Below, piece after piece: positions 21,445-36,621 of a stretch of 64,000 nt of DNA. The stretch is from Silene latifolia (Eukaryota; Streptophyta; Magnoliopsida; Caryophyllales; Caryophyllaceae). The stretch covers positions 51,760,293-51,824,292 of the forward strand of contig NC_133528.1 in assembly GCF_048544455.1 (NCBI RefSeq), written 5' to 3'. Positions within the stretch are counted from its first letter, which is position 1. The number at the start of each line of letters is the position of its first letter. The notes under the pieces were generated by a model. It did not search any database and was not told the DNA's origin. It saw only the letters and a list, made by a program, of their open reading frames with translations. Made by a program: the position numbers and the translations under genes.

Positions 21445-23028
21445 ATGGCAAGGACAAAGGGAGCAACAAAAGCAACAAAGGCAAAGGCACCAAAGGCAAA
21501 GGCACTCTCATCAAGACAAAAGAGTCTTCAAGCAAAGAAAGCATTGGCTATGGTGGTAGCTAGCCCAAACTTGGAAGTGCAACAACAACAACCTCCCATG
21601 GGAACAAAAACATCTACTACTCCGGAAATTGATCAACTTTCGAACTATCCGGAGGTAATTTTCATTTCCAAATCCCATAGGGACACTTTTGCCAAGTTTG
21701 CTAGAAAATCATTTCTATCCACCAAGTTTATTTGTGAAGATACCTTAGATAAGTTGGGTGTCCTTGAGAAAACTAGAGCCTTCTTTAAAGCCATGGGGTT
21801 GGAGAAATTGTTTGAATCAAAAGAATTGACATACCCCTCCCTTACCTTAGAATTTTAGAGTTCTTTGAAAGTTAACAAGGTTGAGACTAGGGAAAACATC
21901 GAGTTCCGCCTAGCTAATGTTAGTAGGTGTATCTCCTTTGAGGAAATGGGTAAAGCTTTAGGTCTTAGTGATTCACCGAGTTATTTTAAGAATGTTGGCA
22001 AGTATGATCCCGACCCTCTTTGGGAGGCGATTTCCGGAAGGAAATTTGAGGACTTTCATGCTAGTCGTGCTCTTTTAGTCCACCATCCGGGCATTAGAGT
22101 ATGGCACAAGGTCATAGGAAACACCATCATTGCAAGAAAAGACACCAACCATTTCACCAAACTCGATTTTGTTCTTCTTGAGTCGGCTTTGAACATTGGA
22201 AGGGAACACACCAAGCCTTTCAACTCTCTAAGGCTTTTGGTGGATAGATGGCTAAACATTGATTGTGGGAAGAAAGGCACTACCGTTATTGTGAATGGAG
22301 GCCTAGTCACTCTTCTAGCTAAATACTTTGATCCAAACTTCAACAAATATAACAAGTATGAGGCAAAAGAAGGTGATCATCTCATTGATATTAATACTAT
22401 GATATACAAGTACAAGTGAGTTACCCATAACCCTCTTGACACCAAGTATGGATGGCTCACTAGTGAGGCTAGATCTTTCACTTTGCCTTCAAAGATTTGT
22501 CGATTGAGTGTCCACCGGACCAACTATCTACTTCCCCTTTCAAAAGAGGCCGAGTACATTATCCGAAAACAAAAGGGTGAAATTGAAATGCCCTCCTCTT
22601 CCATTGTCACACCACCCTATCCTTTCGAGTACCAAGAGTTCAAGCCCGAAGGTGTTGAAGCAAGAAATGATTATTTGACTCTTCTTATGCAAGAGATGCA
22701 CAAGAAAGCTTTCGAGGATCGGAAAAATGCTTACTTAGCCCAATATCCACCCCTCCTACACTTAGCTAGGCAAGGACTACTTGATCCTTCATGTCCTTTG
22801 CCTAGTTGGGCGGATAGGGAAGTCCTCTTTCCGAGTGCATCTAGGGTTGTTCCGGGTGATAATGAGGTTGTCGGTAATGAAGAGCTTGATGATAACATTG
22901 ATGAGGAAGCTAATGAAGAAGGAGAAGAGGATGATGAGCAAGGTGAAGAAGAAAGTGAAGAAGGAAGTGGTGATGAATCCACTTCTAATGAGGAAGATGA
23001 TGATAGTGATGATATGATGGAAGATTAG
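21445..23028 (+). pseudogene. Athila B second ORF, two nonsense codons
   Basis: 528 codons in one register from MARTKGATKATKAKAP to DDMMED-stop, homologous to 11594-13192. TAG at 21856-21858 replaces TTG after LEF, and TGA at 22417-22419 replaces TGG after YKYK. There is no frameshift, and the basic N-terminus, central domain (SPSYFKNVGKYDPDPLWEAI) and acidic tail are all retained. Small in-frame length changes in the basic repeat and acidic tail (527 against 532 residues) show that these parts tolerate repeat-unit slippage. Confidence 0.9.
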
Positions 23029-25094
23029 CAAGCTTTGGAGGCTCCTACCCTCTCGAGGTTTGTTCTACTTCTTTCTTTGTTTTATTTATTAATCTTGATC
23101 ATTGTTGGAGTAGTCCTAGCACCATAGAGGACTCACACCTCGGCCCCATTGAGGTGTTCTCATTTTATTGTTCCCACCTTTCAAAATCCAAAATGACAAA
23201 AATTGTTTCATGCATTGCATAATGTGTGCATGAACTACACCCATCCTTAGGACATTAGCAATAATGTCTAACTCGGTTTGGGGAAGTCAATGCATACACA
23301 ACGGGAGATAATCTAAATTATCCTCTCCGTCATAAACAAAAACCATGCATCATATAGTGTAGATTAGTGTAGCTTGCATTTAGTGTAGAAATCATGCATC
23401 ATGTTTGCATAATTTTCCATCATTTTGGCCATTGAGGACAATGCCCATATTAGTGTGGGGATGGGGAATTCTAACTTAACTTGTACTCAAAAATCCAAAA
23501 AATTAAAAAATTTCGAAAATCCATAAAAATTTGAAAATTGAAAAGCCAAAAAACATGTTTATTTCCTTTGTAGTGTAGTCTTGTATATATTATTGTATAT
23601 ATTGTGTTTGTTCTATCCTTGTTCACATTGATCGACTACGCCACATCCGAGACATGAGGATCATGAAGACCGCATGGTATGATCTTTCCAATCTATTTTT
23701 TCCTCTTTATGTTAATGACTATGTGGCTTTATTTTGATTGATGCGGTATAACAATGTGAACTTAGGACTTGCATTTAGTTTATATGTCATATTAGTTGGT
23801 AGAATCACTTGCATTAGGATGTGTATAATAGTTGCATCATAGCATATAGTTGCATTTAGATGAAAATATTTTGAAAAGTGCCTAATTGAGAACTTTGACA
23901 AGAGCAACTAAGCCATTACAAATACTTTTTCAACTTAAGAATTTGCCTACTAGAATGGTTGTAAAACACCCTAGATTGTGTCATACTAGTGTCTTTTGAC
24001 CCATGACCCAAAGCCTAGTCAAGGGTTTGCATGTGAGTCACCTATCCAACCCTGTGATGCGATGTGGACTTGGTTAACTTGTCTAGGTGACCTTGATTGA
24101 CCTTGTGGTAAGGCAACCCAAAAATACTTTCTATCAATAAGTTTGAAGTGCTCATTTCGAAAATTTTGTTATGTGGAAGTAATTTATTGCTAAGGAAACC
24201 TCAAATGTTATGAAATGTTGAAATATTGAGAGTTTTAGTCTTTTTGATGGAGGCGTACCACTTCGATGTGCTTTGGAGAGGGATCCATTGAATTGGGCCC
24301 CCACACGGTTAAGAATTCGACCGCCCAGAGACAGAGTGACTATCACCCCGAAAAGCTATTGTCTAGAGGTTAACCGGTTGCCTAGTAAGCGATTGGCGAA
24401 AGCAAAGGACATTAGCCCGGAAGTGACAAACCCCATCTTAAATTTTTGAAATGTGAAAGTTGAATGAGGTCAATTTTTGAATACTAGTCATATCCACCCT
24501 TGTTTATAACGATTTGAGCATTTCATTCCCAAAAAGCCTTTTTGTCAAGCCACTTTGTCGAGCTTGGGACGATCCATGACCTTTACTTTTGTAGAGAATT
24601 CGAGACTTGTCATGTCATATGCTACTAGCATCATAGGGATCATCATTCCACCACCATCCGATCGCTCTTGACGAAAGCATTTGGAAATTGAGGACGAAAG
24701 TAGTCTAGTTTAACACCATTTGGAGGTGATTTAGTGCCATCCTCTTAGCCTTAGTAGTTTGTTGAACTAGTATTTGTGAAGGATTATATGCTCTTAAATT
24801 TGTTCTCTTTAGTGCCTCAGCCACTTAGATGAGGAAAGTGGCTATTCTTTTGTAGATGCATCCATTATTTGATTTTGAGTGCTTAATGTTTGGATGTGTC
24901 GCCATTTTGGCAAGACCCACCTTGCCTTGCAAGAAGGCATCCTACCTCATGGTTGTCTTGTTGTGAGTTGAAGGGGCGGAGTGAGACCCGCTAATTGTCT
25001 CATATCGGCTATGTTATTAGGTTAGTTTAAATAATGGTCCTAGTCTTTGTCACCTCTTTACTCGGGACGAGCAAAGGTTCGGTTTGGGGATATT
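23029..25094 (+). other. Athila B 3' non-coding region and polypurine tract
   Basis: Collinear with 13193-15243, no coding frame of note. The PPT GGTTTGGGGA lies at 25081-25090, four bases before the LTR. Confidence 0.6.
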
Positions 25095-26798
25095 TGATGT
25101 GACCATAATTAGCGCATATTTAGCCCCCGAATTAGCCTTGTTCCCATGCTTTTTAGTGCATATTTGGGTCATTTATTGTCTTTAGTTCTTTGTTTTGCAT
25201 ATTCTTTGAGGTTTTGTGTCCTTGGTAGGAAAGGAGTAAGAATCTTGCATTTTCATGGCAAAACGAGACTAAATTGATTGAATTCAATGACCAAGCATCA
25301 AGGAGAGACAAGATTAGAAGGCCTTTGTACATATTATAGTAGTTGGGCAATGACGAGAAAGGATCTTTGCATCCCCAAGGAAATCCCCAAGGATTTTATG
25401 AAGAAAAGGGAAGAAAAGAAGAAGAAGAAGAAACAATGCTGAGCTACAATCCGAGCGGATTGCCCTGAATCCGCCCGTCCTCCACAGCACAATCCGTGCG
25501 TCTTCTGCCAAAGATGCCTGGGCAGCAGCCACCAGAATCTGGCCGTCTTCCCCCAAAGACGCCCGTGCCCAAACCGTGGAATCCGCCCGTCCCGACACCA
25601 ATCCGCCCGGATTCCAGTCCAGCACAATTTCGTTTTCTTCAAGCCTCCGTGAAAGAAGCCCTTCCTTCGAAAAATACCGGCGTCTCCCTGCTCAATCTAA
25701 AAAGTGTAATTACTAGTTTAGCCCTTAGTTAACCCTAATGCATCCACCTAATTTCCACTATAAATACCCCATTAGTCTAATTAGAAGAGCATGTTCTTCT
25801 TATCAATTATTAGAGTAGTTAATATCAATCAAATCTCTCTTTAGTTTTGTAATCAACAATTAATCAAGTTTTAATACAAGTTTTATTTCCTTAATCTCTC
25901 TTTTGTTCATCCTTTATTTTGGGTAATTGAAGATTATTTGGGTTATTATTGGGAGATTGACAACCTCTCAATCAAGCATCAAGTACTTCTTTTATTCTTT
26001 GCTTTATTATTGGAATCATTAGTAGGTATAATTCTCTTAATCCCTTTTTAATTATTGTTAATTACTTTCATTTGTTCATCATGTTTCATTTTGTTGGTAT
26101 GATTGACAACCTTGCTAGCATGATCAACATGATAATGAGTGAGTAGTGACCTAGCTAGGGTTAATGGGTAATTAGGGGAAACCAACATGGGGAATGATTC
26201 ATGCTTAAATTAATATGCTTTTATGGTTTATTTGCTTGCTTGTTTTGATCTCAACTCATGCACATGTTATGTTTGATGAAATGCGAGCCTATGAATCCTT
26301 GTATTTTTTACCCATCACCTATCTTTTCAATGAGACTTGTAAGACATAAACCAACTCGAGTCTCATTAGACCATGCATGTTGTTGAGTAGGGAAGACTAA
26401 GTCGACTTGTAGGTGTTGTACAATCTAATCGATTCGGCTCCGGGACCCAAACTTCCCTAGGATTGTAAGATATAACCCAACTCAATCCATCACAACAATA
26501 ATTGCTTGCTTATAATTTGAGAACATGTTTGTATGATCAATTCCCATGATTCCCCTATGACCCCATGATACCCTAGTGCTTTTTATCAATTGTTTATAAC
26601 CCTTTCAATTCATCTTGCTTATTTACTTTCATTGCTATTTAGTTTAGTGACCTTCTAAATCAACCCAAATTGTGACACCCCTAAGATACCACTAGTTTCA
26701 ATAGAAATCTCATCTCAATTCCCGTCCCTTGGGATCTGACCTTTACTTGCCACTTTACTAATTGTAGAGTTGTTTGTGAAGCTATAAATTGTGTTTTG
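25095..26798 (+). repeat. 3' LTR of Athila copy B, lacking about the last 55 bases
   Basis: Begins TGATGTGACC and is clearly the same LTR as in copy A but more diverged. It has a motif cluster at 25446-25616 and TATAAATA at about 25759. Matching ends at AATTGTGTTTTG (26798), and the terminal ACGGACCGATCA of the family is absent. Confidence 0.85.
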
Positions 26799-26834
26799 GT
26801 CTAGGTGCTCCTAATGACAAGTTACCGAAAAGAT

Positions 26835-27425
26835 TTAGTCCGACCACTCACTTTGCCCATTATCATCAAATTCCATGGAAGTTGGGTTCATTGAAACACA
26901 AGAAGAGTAGGATGATGGCATCCAAGCATTAGTTTCACAATCAAGAATGTACTCCTCCTCATCATCACTCTCCTCATCGAGCACTCCATCTTCCCAAGGT
27001 GGGGTAATTTTGTGGGCATAGTAGGTTGGCTCAAGGTTATAGGAAGGTTGCTCATCCTCACAAATCTCATTTTCATATTTTTCCTCAATGAAGTTTTCAA
27101 ATGTGGCTTTTATTGCTTCCATACCTTCCTTGGCACTCTCAAATATGTCATGTATAGTTTGCTTAAGACAATGGATGGTCATGAACTCAACAAATTCCCA
27201 AAATTCCTCACAACTCATCTCACAAATCCTACCACCACTCAAGTGAAATGCCAAGTTGTGGGTTTCAAGGTTCATGCCATCATAAACAACACAACATGCT
27301 TCATAATTTGAAAGAGTAAAACCATGATGCCAAGCATGAGTCATATAATCTTCAAATCTTGCAATATACTTATCAAATGACTCATTTTCATATTGCCAAA
27401 AAGTGAATGTAGACATGTTGAGCAT
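26835..27425 (-). CDS. short gag-related ORF of Athila element C
   Basis: 196 codons from MLNMSTFTFWQYENES to NGQSEWSD-stop, starting 86 bases after the primer site. The N-terminal third (NESFDKYIARFEDYMTHAWH, then ACCVVYDGMNLETHNLAF and CEEFWEFVEFM) resembles the capsid-domain pattern of retrotransposon gag. The rest is acidic, with EESDDEEEYILD. There is no zinc knuckle or protease. It does not align with the gag of copies A and B by eye. It may be a minimal structural protein of a non-autonomous group or the stump of a larger gag; I cannot tell which. Confidence 0.55.
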   Translation of the reverse strand: MLNMSTFTFWQYENESFDKYIARFEDYMTHAWHHGFTLSNYEACCVVYDGMNLETHNLAFHLSGGRICEMSCEEFWEFVEFMTIHCLKQTIHDIFESAKEGMEAIKATFENFIEEKYENEICEDEQPSYNLEPTYYAHKITPPWEDGVLDEESDDEEEYILDCETNAWMPSSYSSCVSMNPTSMEFDDNGQSEWSD

Positions 27426-27510
27426 GTGAAATAGAACAAGTACAATAAAACTCAAGAAAAAGAAGCACAACTAAAACTAGACAAAAGAACGATTCAAATA
27501 CACAACACCG

Positions 27511-27528
27511 TCCCCGGCAACGGCGCCA
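27511..27528 (-). promoter_or_regulatory. primer-binding site of element C, tRNA-Asp type
   Basis: On the minus strand TGGCGCCGTTGCCGGGGA, a full 18-base match to the Athila tRNA-Asp site, three bases after the LTR end. Confidence 0.9.
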
Positions 27529-27531
27529 TTT

Positions 27532-29207
27532 TGATGGGTGGTGTCGTTGGGGCTCTCAATCAAACACATTTATAATACTCAACAAACAACTAGTTAGCGG
27601 TAAGTCGAGGTCGATCCATGGGACGGTGGTACTCAAATTATTCAATCTAATTATGGTTGTGCTTCGGATTTGTCACAATTGTAATGGGTTGATGATTCTA
27701 ATCTAATAGAAGCAATGAAAAGTAAACAAGCAATGAAATTAAGAAATGTAAACAAATGACTAAAAATGCTAGGATATCATGGGTTCATAAGGGATTCATG
27801 GGAGTTGATCATACAAACATGTTTCCTACCAGATGCAAGCAATTATTGTTGTGGTAGGATCGAGTTGGTTTATATCTTACAATCCTAGGAAGGTTTGGGT
27901 CCCGGAGCCGAATCGATTAGATTGTACAACACCTAGAAGTCGACTTAATCCTCCCTATCCAACTATATGCATGGTTTAATGAGACTCGAGTTGGTTTATG
28001 TCTTACAAGTCTCATTGAAAAGATAAGAGATGGTTGTAAATGCAAGGATTCATAGGCTTAGCATTTCATCAAACATAACATGTGCATAAGTTGAAATCAC
28101 AACAAGCAAGCAAATTAATTATGGAAGCATATTAGATTAAGCATGAATCATTCCCCATGTTTGTTTCCCCTAATTACCCATTAATCCTAGCTAAGTAATT
28201 AATCACTCATTATCAAGTTTAACATGTTAATAAGGTTGTCAATCATACTAACAAAGCCAAACATGAAGAATAAATGATAAAGATTAACAATAATTAAAAC
28301 AAGGATTAAGAGAATTATACCTATGGAGATTCCAAAATAATAATGCAAAGAATAATAGAAGTACTTGATGATTGATGGAAGGTTGTCAATCTCCCAATAA
28401 ACCCAAATGATCTTCTAATTACCCAATAATAAACTTGAATTACCCAATAATAAACTTGAACAATAATTAAGGAAAGATTAATGTGTAGTTTGTGGAAAGA
28501 TTAAAGAGTAATCTATTCTAATCTACTCCTAATGAAAGCTTAACCTAATCTAAAGAAGGATTGATTTTCTCTAATGAAAACTTGATGTTTTGATTATTAC
28601 AAATGGGGTATATATAGTGGGGATTAGGTGCACAAATTAGGGTTACTAAAGGCTTAAATGACGATTAAGTCCTTGAGGAATCGCTCCTCTCAAGAAAAGA
28701 TGCGGGTCTCCTTTTTGCTAGTCTTTCAAGAAATATGCGCGGATCATGGTTCACGTAGCAAGGAAAAACTTCCTGTCCAGCAATACGCTCGTCCCGAGCT
28801 GAAAACGAGCATCCTGAGCTTCAACCTGAGCGGGTTGAAATTGACCCGAGCAGGTTGATCAGTATCCAGCTCCAGATAAGCTTGACCCGCGCGGGTTGAG
28901 CTGCTGTTCCCTTTCTTTTTGCTTTTAAGCCTAAGATGCCTCTATATACTCTTTATTTCTTCTTCCTTGGTCATCATTCTTGCCTCCTCTTCATACTTAG
29001 TCCATCAAATATCGTCAACAAGCTTCCAAATATGCATGAAAGACGGGAATTTCCGCCTTATTATCTCCTTTCCTATAAAACATATAAAATGCACTAGGAA
29101 AGCAAAATAGAAAGCATTTGACAGATAAAATGGTCATGAAATGTTATAAAAGTATGCAAAATAGGTTCAATTAGGGGACTAAATATGCGCAAATAATGTT
29201 CACATCA
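27532..29207 (-). repeat. 5' LTR of element C
   Basis: 1676 bp. Minus-strand ends are TGATGTGAAC and ACCACCCATCA. A minus-strand TATA-like ACTATATATACC lies at about 28607-28618. Upstream of it (28784-28900) is a cluster of palindromes of the form AACCCGNNCGGGTT, the counterpart of the AATCCG cluster in copies A and B. Confidence 0.85.
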
Positions 29208-29517
29208 ATGGCCTAGACTCTTCTAAGTCTCGGCCGGTCTTCTAAAGTGGGTCTATGTCAATGATTCCGCTTCATTAGGGAAGAGTAGACCCGCCATAAG
29301 TATTGTACAAAATGGTCGGGAATCCACTTGCTAACCTCCACGAAACCACCTTGATCTTTAAACCGGACATAGTGGACGTCATCAAGTAACAATGCAATCG
29401 ATACACGGGCTTGATGGTCCTCCTAAAGTCTCAATTAGGGTTTATGCATGATAAACAAAAATAAAATATGAACTAGGTAAACCTAATAGCCATTATTTTC
29501 TATTTTCAAGCTTCAAG

Positions 29518-29535
29518 TCCCCAGCGGAGTCGCCA
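29518..29535 (-). promoter_or_regulatory. primer-binding site of element D
   Basis: On the minus strand TGGCGACTCCGCTGGGGA, three bases after the LTR end. This is the tRNA-Arg-type site used by Tat/Ogre elements, assigned from memory of that family. Confidence 0.75.
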
Positions 29536-29538
29536 AAT

Positions 29539-32994
<3,456 letters not shown>

Positions 32995-33070
<76 letters not shown>
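32995..33070. repeat. TA microsatellite 2
   Basis: 76 bp of TA dinucleotides separating MITE 1 from element E. Confidence 0.98.
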
Positions 33071-33073
<3 letters not shown>

Positions 33074-33929
33074 GCGAGATCCCGTACGAACCTGACTTCA
33101 GTACGAACCGTACGAACTACCCTATAGGAGCCGTCATATTAAATTACGCTGTTCAGAAATCCTAACCCCGCACCTCACGCATTAAACTTTAATTTCTTAC
33201 TTTCTACACCAAACTCCACAACCACTGAACCACACCACCACCACCATTGCCACCGGAGCACCGACATATATCTCGCCGGCCGGCGTAGCTCCGAGGCCAT
33301 CATCGCCGGCGCCATTCTTATTTATCTCTCCTTTTCCATCCGGCATAGTTCTCATCATCGTCCTTATCGAGATTGTCAAGGGTGAAGATGCTGGTGGTTT
33401 TGTTGAGGCGATCCGATCGATTAAATGGTGGAAAGGGAGGGTGATAAAGATTTGTGAGTGATGAAGCATCAGTTGTCATCTTTTAATTAAGGATTTGACA
33501 TCGTCGATACTGACGAAATCGATTGATCGGTGCCGATAGGTAATTAAGATTTTTCATTTGAAGTTTTGGGTGATTGTTAATTGAAAGGCAGCAGTGATTG
33601 GCGTTAGATGCTTAATACTAAATATTATTTGAAGTTTAAGAACATCATCATTTGCAACAATGGCGCCACACTCATCTCTCTTCATCTTTCCCAACATCAT
33701 CATTTTTAACAAGGTACTACATACCCTTTTCTCTTTTTATCAGGTTAATGTTATATATGACATAAAGTTAGTATCTTGGTGATTAATTAACGTGGTTTTG
33801 ATGCCGGCGATAATGATTGTTCATTGTTGTTTTTATGGTGACCGATATAGTTTCTGTATACTTTATTTGTAAATTTGAGAATTTAGTGTCATAGGTTCTA
33901 TGCTCGGCAAAAGTCGGCTATGTATCAAG

Positions 33930-34310
33930 ATTTCAATGGGGTGGATACATGAAGTACTATTACTAGATACATGTATGAATAATACTAGATACATGTATGA
34001 TTTATGTATCTCACAATACTGATATATGTATCTAGAATGAGTAATATGTGTATCTAGGTAATGCAGGCTTCGAATCAAGCACATTTCATTTTGAGATTGT
34101 CAAAATAGTTAGCTAGAATACATTTTTGTGCACAATGTCGTGATTAACAACTCTGGATATATGAAGTACTGTCACTAGATATATGTATGAATAATACTAG
34201 ATACATGTATGGTTTATGTATCTCACAATACTGATATAGGTATCTAGAATGAGTAATAAGTGTATCTAGATAGATAATGCAGGCTTCGAATCAAGCACAT
34301 TTCATTTTTG
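33930..34310 (+). repeat. two-copy direct repeat in element E
   Basis: Two copies about 220 bp apart share AATACTAGATACATGTATG, TTTATGTATCTCACAATACTG and GCAGGCTTCGAATCAAGC. Each carries several TATCTAG words, related to the later minisatellites. Confidence 0.8.
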
Positions 34311-34439
34311 GACCCTCTATAACTTTAATCACTTCTGAATATAAAAACTTGATATGCCACTGCACTGCGCATACACAAATGGCATGACTTTAGTTAAGTC
34401 CTCTAATAGGCTCAAGTTTTTTTTTTTAAATTGGTTCTT

Positions 34440-35270
34440 TCCTCTGTTTGGTTGGACTATCTATCAGTTAGTTGTCGAAAATGGCCTTATCACCAAACAA
34501 GTGTACATGAAACAGCTTGCAGGTTTTGTGCATCCTGACTTTCCTTCTCATAAAGCCATCTATGGCTTAAAATAAGCACACGGACCCTAGTTTCATCGTT
34601 TTAGCAAGTTTTTTTTGTTGCAACATGGTTGCGTTTATAGTCAGTCCGATATGTCCATGTTTATCTTTCGTCTTCCTTACTATACCTTCTCATAAAGCCA
34701 CCTATGTCCGCGTGTACTTCTCTCATGATCTTTTTCTGTCACAACAGAAATATGTGTCTATCCAAAAATATCATTTACACATCTCCAAATCAGTTTGCAC
34801 TCCTCTTCCTTCCCCGGCCACACCCCCTCTCACTGATGGTGACTTGTTGGTTAATCCCTCTGAGTACCGCGGTATGGTTGATGCTTTACAATATTTGACT
34901 ATGACATGTCATGATACTTTTGTTGTTAGCCTAGTGTCTCATTTTATGCATGCTCCGCGTAAATCTTACCTTTTGGTTGTAACTTATACGTACCTATAGC
35001 CTACAGGTACCTATTGGTTATGCTATTGTCTTTGATGGCAATCTCATCTCTTGGTGGTGAAAAAATAGCCCATCGTGCCCCACTCAGTATAGTGAGCTAT
35101 TATGTAGAATGAACTTCACCATTTTATTTGGGAGAATAATGAGCTCCTGGCAGATCACGGTAATCTGAACTTCTTAATTTGTTTCTGGCAGCCTATATTG
35201 GAGAGATTGACAGCATGTTGGAAACTGTAAGATTTAAGATGTAAATCTCTCTTAAATACTGAGTTATGGC
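34440..35270 (+). pseudogene. Ty1/copia pol fragment (RT to RNase H), dead
   Basis: Translated pieces in successive frames match copia RT/RNase H in order: VYMKQLAGFVHPDFPSHKAI with YGLK, then SVCTPLPSPA, SEYRGMVDALQYLTMTCHDT and SHFMHAPRKS, then a stretch resembling the 'isWsSKKQ' region (TGGTGGTGAAAAAATAG at about 35054). The YVDD catalytic area appears deleted or unrecognisable between 34576 and 34740. There are no LTRs nearby. This is a relic inside element E. Confidence 0.75.
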
Positions 35271-36621
35271 AGATGTTGGCCTATGTAGAGCCGTGTCTTG
35301 AATCATTGGTGCGCATGTTGAATTGGAAATCTTAAATACCATTAATGAGTCTCATATTACATGTGAGACTATCTCATACGGCATAAGATAGACCATTTCT
35401 CCCTTTCTGTTTCATATATAAGCTTTTGTGTTCGTTTCTTTATCCCATTTTGAATACATACAGCGTCTTTGAAGGGGCAACTGGTTATAAGACTTCCTTT
35501 AGGGGTTGTTTAAATATATGCAAAATATAACAAGCTGCACCAAGTCACCAACTATTTGGTTCTAGGAGTTTGAACTGTATTATTTGATCACACTTGGTGC
35601 AGGCCATCACAACCAAATGATCTCACGCCAACATCTCATATTTCATTAAGAGTGTTGTCATAATTTTTTTTATTTTTTTTTATTTTTATAAAAGTGTTTT
35701 CATAACTTAAACGAGTGTATATAGCTAATTAAATGTTTGTATCTAACAACTTAAAGGAGTGTATATAGATAGCTGAAGGTATGTATCTAGTAACTTAAAA
35801 GGAGTGTATCTAGATAGCTAAATGTTTGTATCTAGTAACTTAAAAGGAATGTATCTAGCAACCTAAACGAGTGTATCTAGCTAGCTAGAGGTATGTATCT
35901 ATAACTTCAATGGAATGTATCTAGCTAGCTAGAGGTATGTATCTAGCATCGGACCATCTTGCCTCAATTCTGTGTTGATGACCAACTAGTGCTTAAGATT
36001 TTGCCTACCCATGTTTAATATCTTCACTTTGAACTACCCCAATTGCCCTAAATACTTATCAACGGTCATGGTTTTATCGTACTTTTATTAATTAACGGCT
36101 TAATTATCGACCAACTCATTTGACGGTCCATATTTAAACTACGTTGGCCGGCTAATTACATGTTTTGATCTATCTCTCGCTAGCTACCTTGTAGACTTGA
36201 TAAATAGGTGAAAATAGTTGGTTAGTGTTTGGGTGTGTTATTTCTTGGTAAGCTCACTCGTCTCGATATTGGACCATCTTGCCTCAATTCTGGATACTTT
36301 TGCTTTAAAGAATATTTGGCAAGGTTGGTTATGCACTTATGTTATGCACCCTGTGAAATTGCTTCTCATTCATATGCTTTGATGAATAGTTGCAGGTGTG
36401 TCTATGTTATGGATTGCTGAGTAGATTACTAATTGCAACTGGCTAAGGGATGCATAATTTGACAAGTGAATTAGGTGTACAAGGATGGATTTTGGTGAAA
36501 CGAATTTGGTGCTACGAGATTGCTCATGGAATGCTGGAACAAGTAATTGTGCATGTCTGATGGCTACATGATACTCTAATATTTGGTGTACTTGTGCTGA
36601 AGTGAGCTTCATATTAAAATT
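35271..36621. other. non-coding interior of element E
   Basis: Nothing credible as a gene. It holds part of the GTATCTAG minisatellite (35705-35945) and a poly-T stretch (about 35670). Confidence 0.5.
35705..35945 (+). repeat. degenerate GTATCTAG minisatellite, block 1
   Basis: About eight irregular units of 25-37 bp built from ACTTAAA, GGAGTGTATCTAG and CTAGCTAGAGGTATGTATCTAG. Related to block 2 and to the 33930-34310 repeats. Confidence 0.8.

Larger units (their letters stand above)
17778..26798 (+). mobile_element. Athila copy B, pol-less, 5' end cut by Tat insertion and 3' LTR truncated
   Basis: Sequence homologous to copy A from the middle of gag (A position about 7938) through second ORF, 3' region and most of the 3' LTR. 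The distance from the gag junction to the 3' LTR is 7317 bp, against 7306 in A, so the two have the same deletion-bearing structure. The 5' part (LTR, primer site, gag start) should lie upstream of the window beyond the Tat insertion. The 3' LTR stops matching A at about 26798, joining element C head to head. Confidence 0.85.
26799..29207 (-). mobile_element. Athila-related element C, 5' part only (LTR, primer site, short ORF)
   Basis: On the minus strand: LTR 29207 to 27532, primer site 27528-27511 matching TGGCGCCGTTGCCGGGGA exactly, and a short gag-like ORF ending at 26835. All other internal sequence and the second LTR are missing at the junction with copy B. The LTR shares its ends and a central U5 block (around AATCGATTCGGCTCCGGGAC) with copies A and B but is strongly diverged elsewhere, so it is a separate Athila subfamily. 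It lies in the leader of element D. Confidence 0.8.

Noticed and set aside
26802..26930. Plus-strand frame reading LGAPNDKLPKRFSPTTHF after the B LTR
   Set aside because: It is the reverse side of element C's ORF end and 3' flank. The minus strand has the longer frame, the adjacent primer site and the LTR in the right order.
33197..33469. Minus-strand 90-codon frame in element E
   Set aside because: Low-complexity, no domain or start context; lies in the CpG-containing end of the repeat element.
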